Assembly: GCA_003669555.1 (NCBI GenBank)
Contig: QWOS01000133.1
Span: 1 to 32,133 of the forward strand
Direction: 5' to 3'
DNA length: 32,133 nt
DNA from: Planctomycetota bacterium
Lineage (GTDB): Bacteria > Planctomycetota > Planctomycetia > Gemmatales > Gemmataceae
Shown here: piece after piece, positions 18,487-26,474 of the stretch
Position numbering within the stretch: the stretch's first letter is position 1
Layout: the number at the start of each line of letters is the position of its first letter
Translations under genes and position numbers: made by a program
Notes under the pieces: model-generated
What the model saw: only the letters and a program-made list of their open reading frames with translations
What the model was told of the DNA's origin: nothing
Database searches by the model: none

Positions 18487-18939
18487 TCAGGCCGCTTTGG
18501 CTCCGTCAGAGCTGGGAAGGCCCTGTTGGCTGGTCTTGAAAAGCCGGAGTAAGAGATTGCGCGTGGCCACCGGATTGGGACTATTCAGGGAATCTTCCAC
18601 CCTGAAACGGGAATGGCCCATCTGCAAGATATCTCCGGGAATCAGAACAGCACTCTGCACCCTGCCTCCATTCACATAAGTACCGTTCGAGCTTGCCATA
18701 TCTTGAACTTCCCAGCTATGTCCCCGCTGCACAAGCATGCAATGCTGGCGACTGCTTGCGGAATCGTCCAAAGGTAAATCGGCTTGGGGATTTCTTCCGG
18801 CAACCAGGTGAGGCTGGTTTTTTTTGGCAGGGAGCACAACCTGGCATTTTCCTTCCAGGTCAAAAAGAACCAGGGCCGCACCCTCCCCTGAATATGCGGT
18901 GGTGGGTTGATCTGCAGCTTGTATAGGGGCATTTTCCAT
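18487..18939 (-). CDS. Small FHA-domain protein
   Basis: 150 residues from the ATG at 18939. The frame is open to 19125, but the upstream part is AT-rich and protein-like features begin only here. A single forkhead-associated domain occupies about residues 22-115 and has all the phosphothreonine-pocket signatures: G48-R49, S63-R64-x-H66, and S84-N85-G86-T87 with V89-N90-G91. It should bind phosphothreonine peptides made by a Hanks-type kinase, which are abundant in planctomycetes; no kinase gene is in the window. There is no signal peptide, so it is cytoplasmic. It is divergent from the YTV gene, with 348 bp of shared upstream DNA, so co-regulation is possible but unproven. Confidence 0.9.
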   Translation of the reverse strand: MENAPIQAADQPTTAYSGEGAALVLFDLEGKCQVVLPAKKNQPHLVAGRNPQADLPLDDSASSRQHCMLVQRGHSWEVQDMASSNGTYVNGGRVQSAVLIPGDILQMGHSRFRVEDSLNSPNPVATRNLLLRLFKTSQQGLPSSDGAKAA

Positions 18940-19104
18940 GGCAAATTTCTTTCTTTTTTGGGAATTTCCCCGGGATGAATGCACCAGTCCAGAGGATGCG
19001 CCCTGACAAAAAGACCCTGTGTCGGTTGAATCGGCGGGAAAAGAACGAGAAATCAAAAAAAAGTCAACGGAAATCGGGAGAAAAACGGATATATCGGGAT
19101 TAGC

Positions 19105-19168
19105 GCAAATGAGATGTTTGCACAATATAGCGATTTTCGGTTATTTGCAGCACCTGGGTCAGTGCAAA
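19105..19168. promoter_or_regulatory. Cluster of GCAAA/TTTGC half-sites, operator candidate
   Basis: Four half-sites alternate in orientation as GCAAA (19105), TTTGC (19117), TTTGC (19144) and GCAAA (19164). The first pair forms GCAAA-N7-TTTGC and the outer sites read GCGCAAATG and GTGCAAATG. This symmetry in the shared upstream region of two divergent genes could be a regulator-binding array. It is a visual pattern only. Confidence 0.3.
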
Positions 19169-19194
19169 TGCTTCTTGTCGGGATTTATTCTCAT

Positions 19195-19224
19195 GCGACC
19201 TTTGGGATGCTCTGGCAGTATAGA
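19195..19224 (+). promoter_or_regulatory. Possible YTV promoter
   Basis: GCGACC (19195-19200), 18 bases, TATAGA (19219-19224), about 63 bp before the ATG at 19288. The -10 hexamer matches 4 of 6 positions and the -35 only 3 of 6. Confidence 0.28.
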
Positions 19225-19287
19225 GAGGAAGGCTAGGCCTAGAGGTCTGGTCAAGCAGGGCAAACGACTAGCAGAGGGAGCACGCGG

Positions 19288-21417
19288 ATGAACTGGGGAG
19301 CCTTTCGGCTTCTGGGTATCCTGGCGTTGGGATGCTTGGGGCTGAGCAGTGAAGCGCGGGGATCGCATTGCGGTGCCTGCCAATATCCGACAGGGGTCGT
19401 GGCGGTGGAGCAATGCTGCCCCGTACGCTATCGGGTATGCCAACGGGTGGTCGCCGAGGAAAAACCGGTGGTCACTTACAAGGCCGTTTATGACACCGAA
19501 TTGAGGGAGGAACGCTATACTGTCCTTCGGCCGGTGACAGAAACCCAAATCCGTGAGCATCGCTACACGGTTTCCCGTCCGGTCATCGAGTACCAGGATG
19601 AGATCGTGCGCCAGACGGTGTGCAAGCCGGTTTACGAGCAGCATGTGCGTCAGTACACGGTGACGGTGAACCGTCCCGAGATGCAGACCTACCAGGTGCC
19701 GGTGACCCGCACGCATTACCAGCCGGTTCAGGAGCAGCATGTCCGGAATATTCCGTACACCGTTGCCCGTCCCGAGTACTACGAGACCGAGCACCAGGTG
19801 CCGTACACCACCTGCCATCCCGTCTATCAGCAGCATGTCCGGAACATTCCGTACACCGTTGCCCGCCCCGAGTACTACGAGACCGAGCACCAGGTGCCGT
19901 ACACCACCTGCCATCCCGTCTATCAGCAGCATGTCCGGAACATTCCGTACACCGTTGCCCGCCCCGAGTACTACGAGACCGAGCATCAGGTGCCGTACAC
20001 CACCTGCCACCCTGTCTATCAGCAGCATGTCCGGAACATTCCGTACACCGTTGCCCGCCCCGAGTACTATGAGACGGAACACCAGGTGCCTTACACCACC
20101 TGCCACCCTGTCTATGAGCAGCATGTGCGACAGGAGTGCTACACCACCTGCCGCCCGGAGTACGACACCTACCAGGTGCCCGTCACCCGTACGCACTACC
20201 AGCCGGTGTACGAGCAACACAAGGTGATGGTGCCCTACACGGTGCAAAAGCCAGTCACCTGGCAGACCACCGAGGAAGTCCACAGCACGGTGATGCGTCC
20301 GGTCTATGAGCAGCATGTGCGCAAGGTGTGCGAGATCCGTCATCATCAGGTGTCTGAAAAGCGCCAGATGGAGTTAAGGAGCACTGTTCTTGAGCCTGTC
20401 CAGACCGTACGGACCGAAAAGGTCTGCACCGGTTCATGGCGGACCGAGCAGGAGTTCGTCGAGGGGCCGATCGTTACCCGCAAGGTCCGCATGCCGGGCC
20501 GCTGCGTGTTCGATCCGTTCTCCTGCCGGATGATCTTCTGCCCGGGTGAGTGCGTGTGTGAGCAGGTCCAGCTTCCGGGCCGGACGGTCTGCCGCAAAGT
20601 GTGGGAGCCGCACGAGGAAGAGCGCGAGGTGGTGGAATGCCGCATGGTGCCCCGTGAGGAGTGCCGGCTTGTGGAATACACCGTCTGCAAACTAGTGCCC
20701 GAGACCGTGGAAAAGGAAATTCCCTATACCGTCTGCCGTATGGTTCCCGAAGAAAAAGTGGATCATGTGGTGCGCCAGCACTGCCGGATGGAGACGGAAG
20801 TCCATGAGCGCGAGCAGTGCCACACCACCTGCAAGATGGTGCAGCACCAGGAAACGCAGATGATCACTTGCCAGAAGGTGCGGATGGTCACCGAACAGCA
20901 TGTTCGACAGATCCCCTACACCACCTGCAAGATGGTCACCCAGCAGCACTGTCGCACCGTCAAGCAGCAGCATTGCCGCATGCGGTACGAGCAGCAGTGC
21001 CGTCAGGAGCACTACACCACCTGCAAGATGATTCCCCGTCAGGAAACACAGATGATCACCTGCCAGAAGACCATCATGGTCCCTGAGCAACGGGTTGTCT
21101 GTGAACCCTACACCACCTGCAAAATGGTGCCCGAGGAACGTTGCCACACGGTGAAGAAGGCCATCTGCCGCATGGTATGCGAGGAAGTTGTCTGCCAGGT
21201 GCCTCACACCACCTGCAAGATGATTCCCGAGGAATGCGTGCGTCAGATTCCTGTCACCACCTGCCGCATGGAAGCCACTTGCGGCACACGGACCTGCGTC
21301 CGGGTGGAAAAGTACCTGGAGCCGATGTGCGAGCCAATGGGTTGCGAAACCTCATTCGTGCCTGTGCATCGTACTCACCTGGGCGAGTGCCTGAATCCCC
21401 GGCGGCTCTACCGCTGA
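19288..21417 (+). CDS. YTV-repeat, cysteine-rich planctomycete surface protein
   Basis: 709 residues; GAGGGAG (19274-19280) lies 7 bases before the ATG. A Sec signal peptide (FRLLGILALGCLGLSSEARG, residues 6-25) precedes a mature protein built almost wholly of short repeats. The N-terminal half carries YTV motifs (RYTVLRP, RYTVSRP, QYTVTVNRP, PYTVARP) and four copies of a 32-residue unit. The C-terminal half is a cysteine-rich series of YTTCKMVPEE-like and ITCQKVRMV units. The planctomycete YTV family (PF07639) has been linked to the proteinaceous cell wall; regularly spaced cysteines suggest disulfide cross-linking (inference). No enzymatic motif is present. It is convergent with the DUF1501 gene at 21536, with a terminator hairpin between. 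A long antisense frame through the repeats is a shadow. Confidence 0.93.
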   Translation: MNWGAFRLLGILALGCLGLSSEARGSHCGACQYPTGVVAVEQCCPVRYRVCQRVVAEEKPVVTYKAVYDTELREERYTVLRPVTETQIREHRYTVSRPVIEYQDEIVRQTVCKPVYEQHVRQYTVTVNRPEMQTYQVPVTRTHYQPVQEQHVRNIPYTVARPEYYETEHQVPYTTCHPVYQQHVRNIPYTVARPEYYETEHQVPYTTCHPVYQQHVRNIPYTVARPEYYETEHQVPYTTCHPVYQQHVRNIPYTVARPEYYETEHQVPYTTCHPVYEQHVRQECYTTCRPEYDTYQVPVTRTHYQPVYEQHKVMVPYTVQKPVTWQTTEEVHSTVMRPVYEQHVRKVCEIRHHQVSEKRQMELRSTVLEPVQTVRTEKVCTGSWRTEQEFVEGPIVTRKVRMPGRCVFDPFSCRMIFCPGECVCEQVQLPGRTVCRKVWEPHEEEREVVECRMVPREECRLVEYTVCKLVPETVEKEIPYTVCRMVPEEKVDHVVRQHCRMETEVHEREQCHTTCKMVQHQETQMITCQKVRMVTEQHVRQIPYTTCKMVTQQHCRTVKQQHCRMRYEQQCRQEHYTTCKMIPRQETQMITCQKTIMVPEQRVVCEPYTTCKMVPEERCHTVKKAICRMVCEEVVCQVPHTTCKMIPEECVRQIPVTTCRMEATCGTRTCVRVEKYLEPMCEPMGCETSFVPVHRTHLGECLNPRRLYR
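19741..20124 (+). repeat. Four tandem 96-bp repeats inside the YTV gene
   Basis: Units begin at 19741, 19837, 19933 and 20029, each exactly 96 bp and encoding 32 residues (VRNIPYTVARPEYYETEH then QVPYTTCHPVYQQH). Units 1 and 2 differ at 2 bases, units 2 and 3 at 3, all synonymous; unit 4 has several synonymous changes and one Q-to-E change. This marks recent tandem duplication with the protein sequence kept. Confidence 0.95.
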
Positions 21418-21446
21418 TCGGGATATTCCCGGGCATGAAGCCTGAG

Positions 21447-21509
21447 CCAGGGGCTCCGAGGGAAAACCCGGGGCCCCTGGGCGTTCCATGAGCCCGGTTT
21501 TGACTTTTT
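21447..21509 (+). terminator. Hairpin terminator after the YTV gene
   Basis: CCAGGGGC (21447-21454) pairs with GCCCCTGG (21473-21480), with further inner GGG/CCC pairing around an AAAA loop. T-rich DNA (TTTT at 21498-21501, TTTTT at 21505-21509) follows about 20 bases later. It lies 30 bp after the YTV stop and may also serve the convergent gene. Confidence 0.55.
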
Positions 21510-21535
21510 ATCGAGGCGAAAGGGGGGGCCCCACC

Positions 21536-22969
21536 TCAGGCCAGGATCCCCTTCAGCACGCGAGGCCCTTCGGCCGGTCCGATCAGCCGGGCATTGAGCC
21601 CCTGGGTGGGGTAGCTGAAAGTGAACGGATCAAGCCCCAGCAGATGGAGCACAGTCGCCTGCATGTCATGCACATCCACCGGGTTTTCGGCCACACGCCA
21701 GCCCAGTTCGTCGGTGGCGCCGTAAGAGAGCCCGGGTTTGATGCCACCACCCGCCATCCATAGGGTGAAGCAATGCGGGTGATGATCGCGGCCCAGGCTC
21801 TTGCTGCCACCCCTGGCCTCATTCATGCTGGTGCGCCCAAACTCACCGCCCCAAACTACCAGAGTGCTGTCGAGCATACCCCGGCGGTCGAGGTCGCGGA
21901 GCAAGGCGGCAATCGGCTGATCCACCTCTTTGCACTTCTTGGGCAAGTGGTTGACAATATCGTCTCCCGGGCCGGTGCCATGTGTGTCCCAGCCCCAGTC
22001 GAAAAGCTGCACATAGCGCACACCCTGCTCCACCATCCGGCGGGCCAGCAGGCAGTTGGCGGCAAAACCGCCCTGCCCGACTGTGGCGCCATACTCGCGC
22101 AAAATGGTCGCTGGCTCCCGGCTGATATCCATCACCTCGGGAACACTGGCCTGCATGCGGTAAGCCAGTTCGTACTGCTCGATCCGGGTGCGGGTCTCGG
22201 GGTCGTTGCCACGGGCCAGTTCCATGGTGTTGAGACGGTTGAGGGCGTCAAGCCCCTGCCGGCGCATGACGCGGTCCATACCAGGCGGATCGCTGACATA
22301 GAAGATCGGCTCGGGTCCGGACCTGCACTGCACCCCCTGATGCACACTGGGCAAAAAACCGGAGCCCCAGACACTTTTGCCGGCGGTCGGGTCGGTGCCA
22401 CCCGACACCAGCACCATAAATCCCGGCAGGTTGCGGTTGGCAGACCCCAGCCCGTAGCTGGCCCAGGCGCCCATCGACGGGTAGCCTGGACGGTTGTCAC
22501 CAGTGTGGACGAACAACTCGGCAGGGGCGTGATTGAACTCCTTGGTGGTCATCGAACGGATGACCGTCAGCTTGTCGGCGACGGTGTGCAGGTGCGGCAT
22601 CACGCTGGAGATCATCTGGCCAGACTGGCCGCGTGGCGCGAATTCAAAGGGAGACCCAAGCAGTGTGGGGTGCCCCTTGATGAAGGCGAAACGCTCGCCG
22701 GCCAGCATGCTGTCCGGGCAGGGCTGCAAATGATGCTTCTTGAGATATGGTTTATAGTCGAACAAGTCCTGCTGCGGTGGCGACCCGGACATGTGCAGGT
22801 AGATGACCGCCTTGGCGCGGGCCGGGCGGGCCGGGGCGATGGGCCCCGCCAACGCCTTCTCGCCGGCCATGTACATGCCGCCAAGGGCCAACCCCGAGCC
22901 GAGGAAGTGCCGGCGAGTCTGGCGCAAAGCCTGGCCGAGTCCTGGATTGTTGAAAGCGTTCGCAAACAT
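21536..22969 (-). CDS. DUF1501 domain protein, Tat-exported (copy F)
   Basis: 477 residues; GGAG lies 6 bases before the ATG at 22969. Tat leader QTRRHFLGSGLALGGMYMAG (residues 17-36). The first family block is YLHMSGSPPQQDLFDYKP, a marked variant of the usual HGGPSHxDxFDxKP. Other blocks: SPFEFAPRGQSGQMISSVMP, ELFVHTGDNRPGYPSMGAW, GWDTHG, WGGEFGRTSMNEA, GRDHHPHCFTLWMAGGGIKP and HLLGLDPFTFSYPTQGLNAR. The segments expected to coordinate metal later in the protein (GRDHHPH, WDTHG) are intact. It is the last gene of the minus-strand operon, 14 bp after the PSCyt1-DUF1549-DUF1553 gene, and belongs to a subtype different from the six plus-strand family members. Confidence 0.93.
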   Translation of the reverse strand: MFANAFNNPGLGQALRQTRRHFLGSGLALGGMYMAGEKALAGPIAPARPARAKAVIYLHMSGSPPQQDLFDYKPYLKKHHLQPCPDSMLAGERFAFIKGHPTLLGSPFEFAPRGQSGQMISSVMPHLHTVADKLTVIRSMTTKEFNHAPAELFVHTGDNRPGYPSMGAWASYGLGSANRNLPGFMVLVSGGTDPTAGKSVWGSGFLPSVHQGVQCRSGPEPIFYVSDPPGMDRVMRRQGLDALNRLNTMELARGNDPETRTRIEQYELAYRMQASVPEVMDISREPATILREYGATVGQGGFAANCLLARRMVEQGVRYVQLFDWGWDTHGTGPGDDIVNHLPKKCKEVDQPIAALLRDLDRRGMLDSTLVVWGGEFGRTSMNEARGGSKSLGRDHHPHCFTLWMAGGGIKPGLSYGATDELGWRVAENPVDVHDMQATVLHLLGLDPFTFSYPTQGLNARLIGPAEGPRVLKGILA

Positions 22970-22983
22970 AAAAGGCTCCCCGG

Positions 22984-25900
22984 TCAGTTGCGGGTGAGGA
23001 AGGAATCGAGATTGAGCAGGATGTTGGCCACGCTGAAAAGCGCGGCCCGGTCCGCCGGGGGCATAGCCTCCGGCCAGGGTGCCTTGCCAGCCAGTTGGCC
23101 TGCCCTTACGGCTGGCAGATCTTTCAAGGCCTTGTCGTGCAGTTCGCGCAAGGTTGCCAATTCCGCAGGTTCAGGGTCGCGTCCCAGACACAGTAAAAAG
23201 CCCCGTGAGAGCCGGGCATCGGTGGTGCCGGCTTCGCGGGCCATCCGGGCAGCCAGATACTGGGCAGCCTCGACAAAAACCGGATCATTGAGAGTAACAA
23301 ATGCCTGCAACGGAGTATTGCTGCCAAAGCGGCGAATGGTGCAACTCTCGCGGCTGGGGGCATCGAATGCCTGCATGCCGGGAGGAGGAACGGTACGGCG
23401 CCAAAAAGTGTAGATGCCGCGACGGTGCGCCTCCTCCCCCATGGAAGTAGGGTAAGTGCGCTCACCGTTGAAAGCGGCCTGCCACAGGCCGTCTGGCTGC
23501 GGCGGATACACCGATTCTCCACCGATTTTCGGGCTCAGCAAGCCGCTCACCGCCAAAGCCTGATCGCGCACCGCCTCGGCTTCCAGGCGCCGGCGAGGGA
23601 ACCGGGCCAATAGCAGGTTGCCAGAATCTTTTTCCAGCAGATCTGGACGGGAGGTGGAGGTTTGACCATAGGTGGCACTGGTGACCAGCAGCTCAAGGAT
23701 GGCCCGGTTATCCCACTTCAGCCGCATGAACTCTGAGGCCAGCCAGTCCAGCAACTCGGGATGGCTAGGCTTGGTCCCCATCAGGCCAAAGTCCTCCTCG
23801 GTCTCGACCAGCCCACGCCCAAAAACAAGGGCCCAAAGCCGGTTGACCTGCACCCGGGCAGCCAGCGGGCTCTCGGCGCTGACAATCCAGCGGGCCAGCT
23901 TCAGGCGGTCCGGGGCCCCCTCAACGCGCGGGCCCACCGCCGCCAGCAGGCCAGGCGCCACCTCGTCGCCCGGGGTAAGGAAGTTGCCTTTTATCAGCAA
24001 GCGTGTTTTGCGTTTTTTACCCTCGGGCAATTCTTCCATCACAGGTGTGCTAACAACCTGTTTCTCCAGCTCAGCCAGCTTCTTGACCGTTTCCTCGCGC
24101 TTGCCGGCAATCTCTTTTCCTTCTGGCGAAAGGGGCAGCCACAGGGCCACCATCCGCGCGCGGTCAGCCTGATTCCACTGGTCCGGGCTTGTCGCCAGGG
24201 TTTTCAGCAACGACGCATCAGGTAAAGGCAACGCGGGTTCTCCCACCCGCGCCAGCAGGCGAAAGCGGCCGATCAGATGGCGGGTGCCATAGTCTTGCCG
24301 CAAAGCCACAGTAACGGCGGTTCCCGTCAGGGGACGCGCCAGGCGAATTTCCAGCATGGCCGGTTTACCCGCCGCCGTGCCAACAGCCCAGCCCTTGCCA
24401 GACTCACCTTTCAGCAAGACTTCGGCGGTAAATTGTGGTTGCTCGAAAGAAGCTTTGGCACCAACCACAGCGATGGGGCGGGGTCCGTTCCCACCCAGTG
24501 GCAGACTGACATCGCGCTCGGGTGCCTTGGCCAGACGCGTTTCCCATCGGGTGGCCCGTTTATCGTCGAGCAGTTTCACTACCACCCCGTCCAGTCGCTC
24601 CCGCATGCCGGGTCCGGTCCGGTTGAACACCACCACACGATCGAGGCGGGTCACCTTGCCCAGATCCACCTCCCACCACAGGGACGAATCATTCGCCCCC
24701 GTGTGAGTGACAGAGCCGTTTTCATGCAAGCCATCGGTATTGCCATCGATGGCCCGGGAAGCTTCGGCGCCGTAGGCGGTAGACGATTGGGTGGCTTTGC
24801 CCTTCCGGGCCAGATTCTCGGTCCCCAGGAAGGCTTGCACCTCGGCAACATGGAGAAACCTGCCTGCTCCTGGCAGTTCCAGGCGGACGAAGCGCCCTTC
24901 GATTGGCCTGGTTGGTTCGGGCTGCTCTGTGAGGGAGATCCTGTCGAGGACAAAGTTGCCACCTTCCGACCTGCCGGGTCCGCGCGCGGGCAGTTTGTCA
25001 TCCGGCAGTACCTCCAGACGCAGAGACTGCGTGCCCGCGAGTCCGGGCGGGAGCGTGAGGGTATAGGTCGATTTGGCGGCCTCTCCGGCACTGCTGATCT
25101 GGCCTTCAGGAGTCATGGTAAGAATGGCCCCTCCTGTCGCGGCTACGGCTGTTGGGACAACCGGCTTCCAGAGCTTCTCACCGTCGATTGCGGCACGGAC
25201 AAAAGCCTGAAAAGCTGCAGTATCGAACCGCACCAACCGGCTTGAATCCTTGTCGAGAGCGCCTAGCGTCGCATTCAAACTGGTTTTCAGAGCAGCTTGG
25301 GCGTTGGTAGGCGTGGGCAACCGTGGCTGGTCATCCGAATTATCGTTGTCGGCTGTCTGATTGAAGACCGCGTAAAACTGGTAATACTCCTTCTGGGTCA
25401 GGGGATCGAACTTGTGGGTGTGGCACTTGGCACAACCCAGGGTCAGGCCCAGAAAAACTTGCGCTGTTGTGTCCACCCGGTCTTTCACCGCGGCGGTGCG
25501 AAACTCTTCGCGGTCGGTGCCGCCCTCGGTGTTGGTCATGGTGTTGCGATGGAAGGCGGTAGCCAGTTTCTGGTCGAGCGTTGCCCCTGGCAGCAGGTCG
25601 CCGGCTAACTGCTCGATGACAAATTGATCGTAGGGCAGATTGCGATTGAAGGCATCGATCACCCAGTCGCGATAGCGCCAGGCGTAGGGACGCAAAGGGT
25701 CGGAGCCGTAGCCTTTGCTGTCGGCGTAGCGGGCCAGGTCGAGCCAGGGACGGGCCATGCGTTCGCCGTGAGCCGGCAAAGCCATCAGTTCCCGGACCAG
25801 CAATAGCACCGCATCGGAACGGTTGTCAGCTACAAAGGCTTTGACCCGCTCGGGCGACAGGGGCAATCCGGTCAGGTCAAGGGAAAGCCGGCGGGCCAGG

Positions 25901-26439
25901 GTGGCCCGGTCGGCTGGGGGATTGCGAACCAGCCCTTCCTTGTCGAGGCGGGCCTGGAGAAAGGCGTCAACAGGGTTGAGCACCCGCGCATGGAGCGAAC
26001 CTGGAACAGAGGGCCGGCCCACTGGTTGCAGCGACCAGTGCGAGCTGGTCGCCTTCTGGCTGGCAGTGCCTGGGTAGCTGGCACCAGCGTCGATCCAGCG
26101 CGCCAGCAAGGCAATTTGTTCGGGGGGCAGCGGATCGCCCTTGGGAGGCATTCGCTTGCCCACTTTGCCAGTCACATGACCAATCAGCGCGCTTTCGGCG
26201 CTTTTCCCGGGGACAATGCCCTTGCTGCCACTGTCGCCAGCCTCGAGAGCCGAGACCCGGTCATCCAACCGGTAGCCGCCCCGCTGCTTGTCTGGCCCGT
26301 GGCACTCCAGGCAACGGGCTTTCAGAAGCGGAGCGATATCGCGCTGAAAATCCACGGGTGGGCGGGCGCCCGGATCGGCCATCGCCCAGCCACCCAGTGA
26401 GAACAGGCCCAACAGCAGCATCTGGCGCATGCGTTTCAC
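22984..26439 (-). CDS. PSCyt1 + DUF1549 + F5/8C + DUF1553 secreted cytochrome protein
   Basis: 1151 residues. Start GTG at 26439, or ATG at 26430 with GGTGA 5 bases upstream; both leave a Sec signal peptide (LLLGLFSLGGWAMA, cleavage near residue 21). PSCyt1 (about 28-115) has CLECHG (43-48) and a distal MPPKGDPL. DUF1549 (about 150-365) has RRLSLDLTGLPLSPE, WRYRDWVIDAFN, YDQFVIEQLAGDLLPG and CAKCHTHK (336-343). A discoidin/F5/8C-like module (about 525-640; LARKGKATQSST, AIDGNTDG, SSLWWEVDLG) likely binds a carbohydrate or surface. DUF1553 (about 840-1151) has LAARVQVNRLWALVFGRG, KPSHPELLDWLA and RRRLEAEAVRDQALAVSGLL. Two CxxCH motifs predict two c-type hemes. It is the middle gene of a three-gene operon: 35 bp after the 1659-residue gene and 14 bp before the DUF1501 gene. 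Reaction unknown. Confidence 0.93.
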   Translation of the reverse strand: MKRMRQMLLLGLFSLGGWAMADPGARPPVDFQRDIAPLLKARCLECHGPDKQRGGYRLDDRVSALEAGDSGSKGIVPGKSAESALIGHVTGKVGKRMPPKGDPLPPEQIALLARWIDAGASYPGTASQKATSSHWSLQPVGRPSVPGSLHARVLNPVDAFLQARLDKEGLVRNPPADRATLARRLSLDLTGLPLSPERVKAFVADNRSDAVLLLVRELMALPAHGERMARPWLDLARYADSKGYGSDPLRPYAWRYRDWVIDAFNRNLPYDQFVIEQLAGDLLPGATLDQKLATAFHRNTMTNTEGGTDREEFRTAAVKDRVDTTAQVFLGLTLGCAKCHTHKFDPLTQKEYYQFYAVFNQTADNDNSDDQPRLPTPTNAQAALKTSLNATLGALDKDSSRLVRFDTAAFQAFVRAAIDGEKLWKPVVPTAVAATGGAILTMTPEGQISSAGEAAKSTYTLTLPPGLAGTQSLRLEVLPDDKLPARGPGRSEGGNFVLDRISLTEQPEPTRPIEGRFVRLELPGAGRFLHVAEVQAFLGTENLARKGKATQSSTAYGAEASRAIDGNTDGLHENGSVTHTGANDSSLWWEVDLGKVTRLDRVVVFNRTGPGMRERLDGVVVKLLDDKRATRWETRLAKAPERDVSLPLGGNGPRPIAVVGAKASFEQPQFTAEVLLKGESGKGWAVGTAAGKPAMLEIRLARPLTGTAVTVALRQDYGTRHLIGRFRLLARVGEPALPLPDASLLKTLATSPDQWNQADRARMVALWLPLSPEGKEIAGKREETVKKLAELEKQVVSTPVMEELPEGKKRKTRLLIKGNFLTPGDEVAPGLLAAVGPRVEGAPDRLKLARWIVSAESPLAARVQVNRLWALVFGRGLVETEEDFGLMGTKPSHPELLDWLASEFMRLKWDNRAILELLVTSATYGQTSTSRPDLLEKDSGNLLLARFPRRRLEAEAVRDQALAVSGLLSPKIGGESVYPPQPDGLWQAAFNGERTYPTSMGEEAHRRGIYTFWRRTVPPPGMQAFDAPSRESCTIRRFGSNTPLQAFVTLNDPVFVEAAQYLAARMAREAGTTDARLSRGFLLCLGRDPEPAELATLRELHDKALKDLPAVRAGQLAGKAPWPEAMPPADRAALFSVANILLNLDSFLTRN

Positions 26440-26474
26440 CCAAAAAGGATTCTGGAAAGCCCCCGGTGGGACGA

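Larger units (their letters stand above)
18940..19287. other. Divergent, AT-rich regulatory region between FHA and YTV genes
   Basis: 348 bp with no supported gene, distinctly AT-richer than its surroundings. It includes TTGACT followed by a T-run on the minus strand (around 19055-19064) and a GATATATCGG segment (19088-19097). GCAAA/TTTGC half-sites occur at 19105-19109, 19117-19121, 19144-19148 and 19164-19168. The YTV ribosome-binding site GAGGGAG (19274-19280) is at the right end. Promoters for both genes must lie here. Confidence 0.55.

Noticed and set aside
18349..18552. 67-codon plus-strand frame starting MAYNPLQGILVS
   Set aside because: It overlaps the 3' end of the FHA gene on the other strand and shows no recognisable content after the first residues.
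19741..20124. CRISPR-like regular repeat spacing
   Set aside because: The 96-bp units are contiguous with no spacers and lie in frame within a protein gene.
19159..20346. 395-codon minus-strand open frame through the YTV repeats
   Set aside because: It is antisense to a clear secreted repeat protein. Its repetitive MLLIDRMAGGVRHLV-like text is just the reverse reading of the 96-bp repeats.
21773..23413. 546-codon plus-strand open frame opposite the DUF1501 and DUF1553 genes
   Set aside because: It spans two genuine minus-strand genes with strong family motifs. High GC at third codon positions commonly opens such antisense frames, and it has no recognisable motif.
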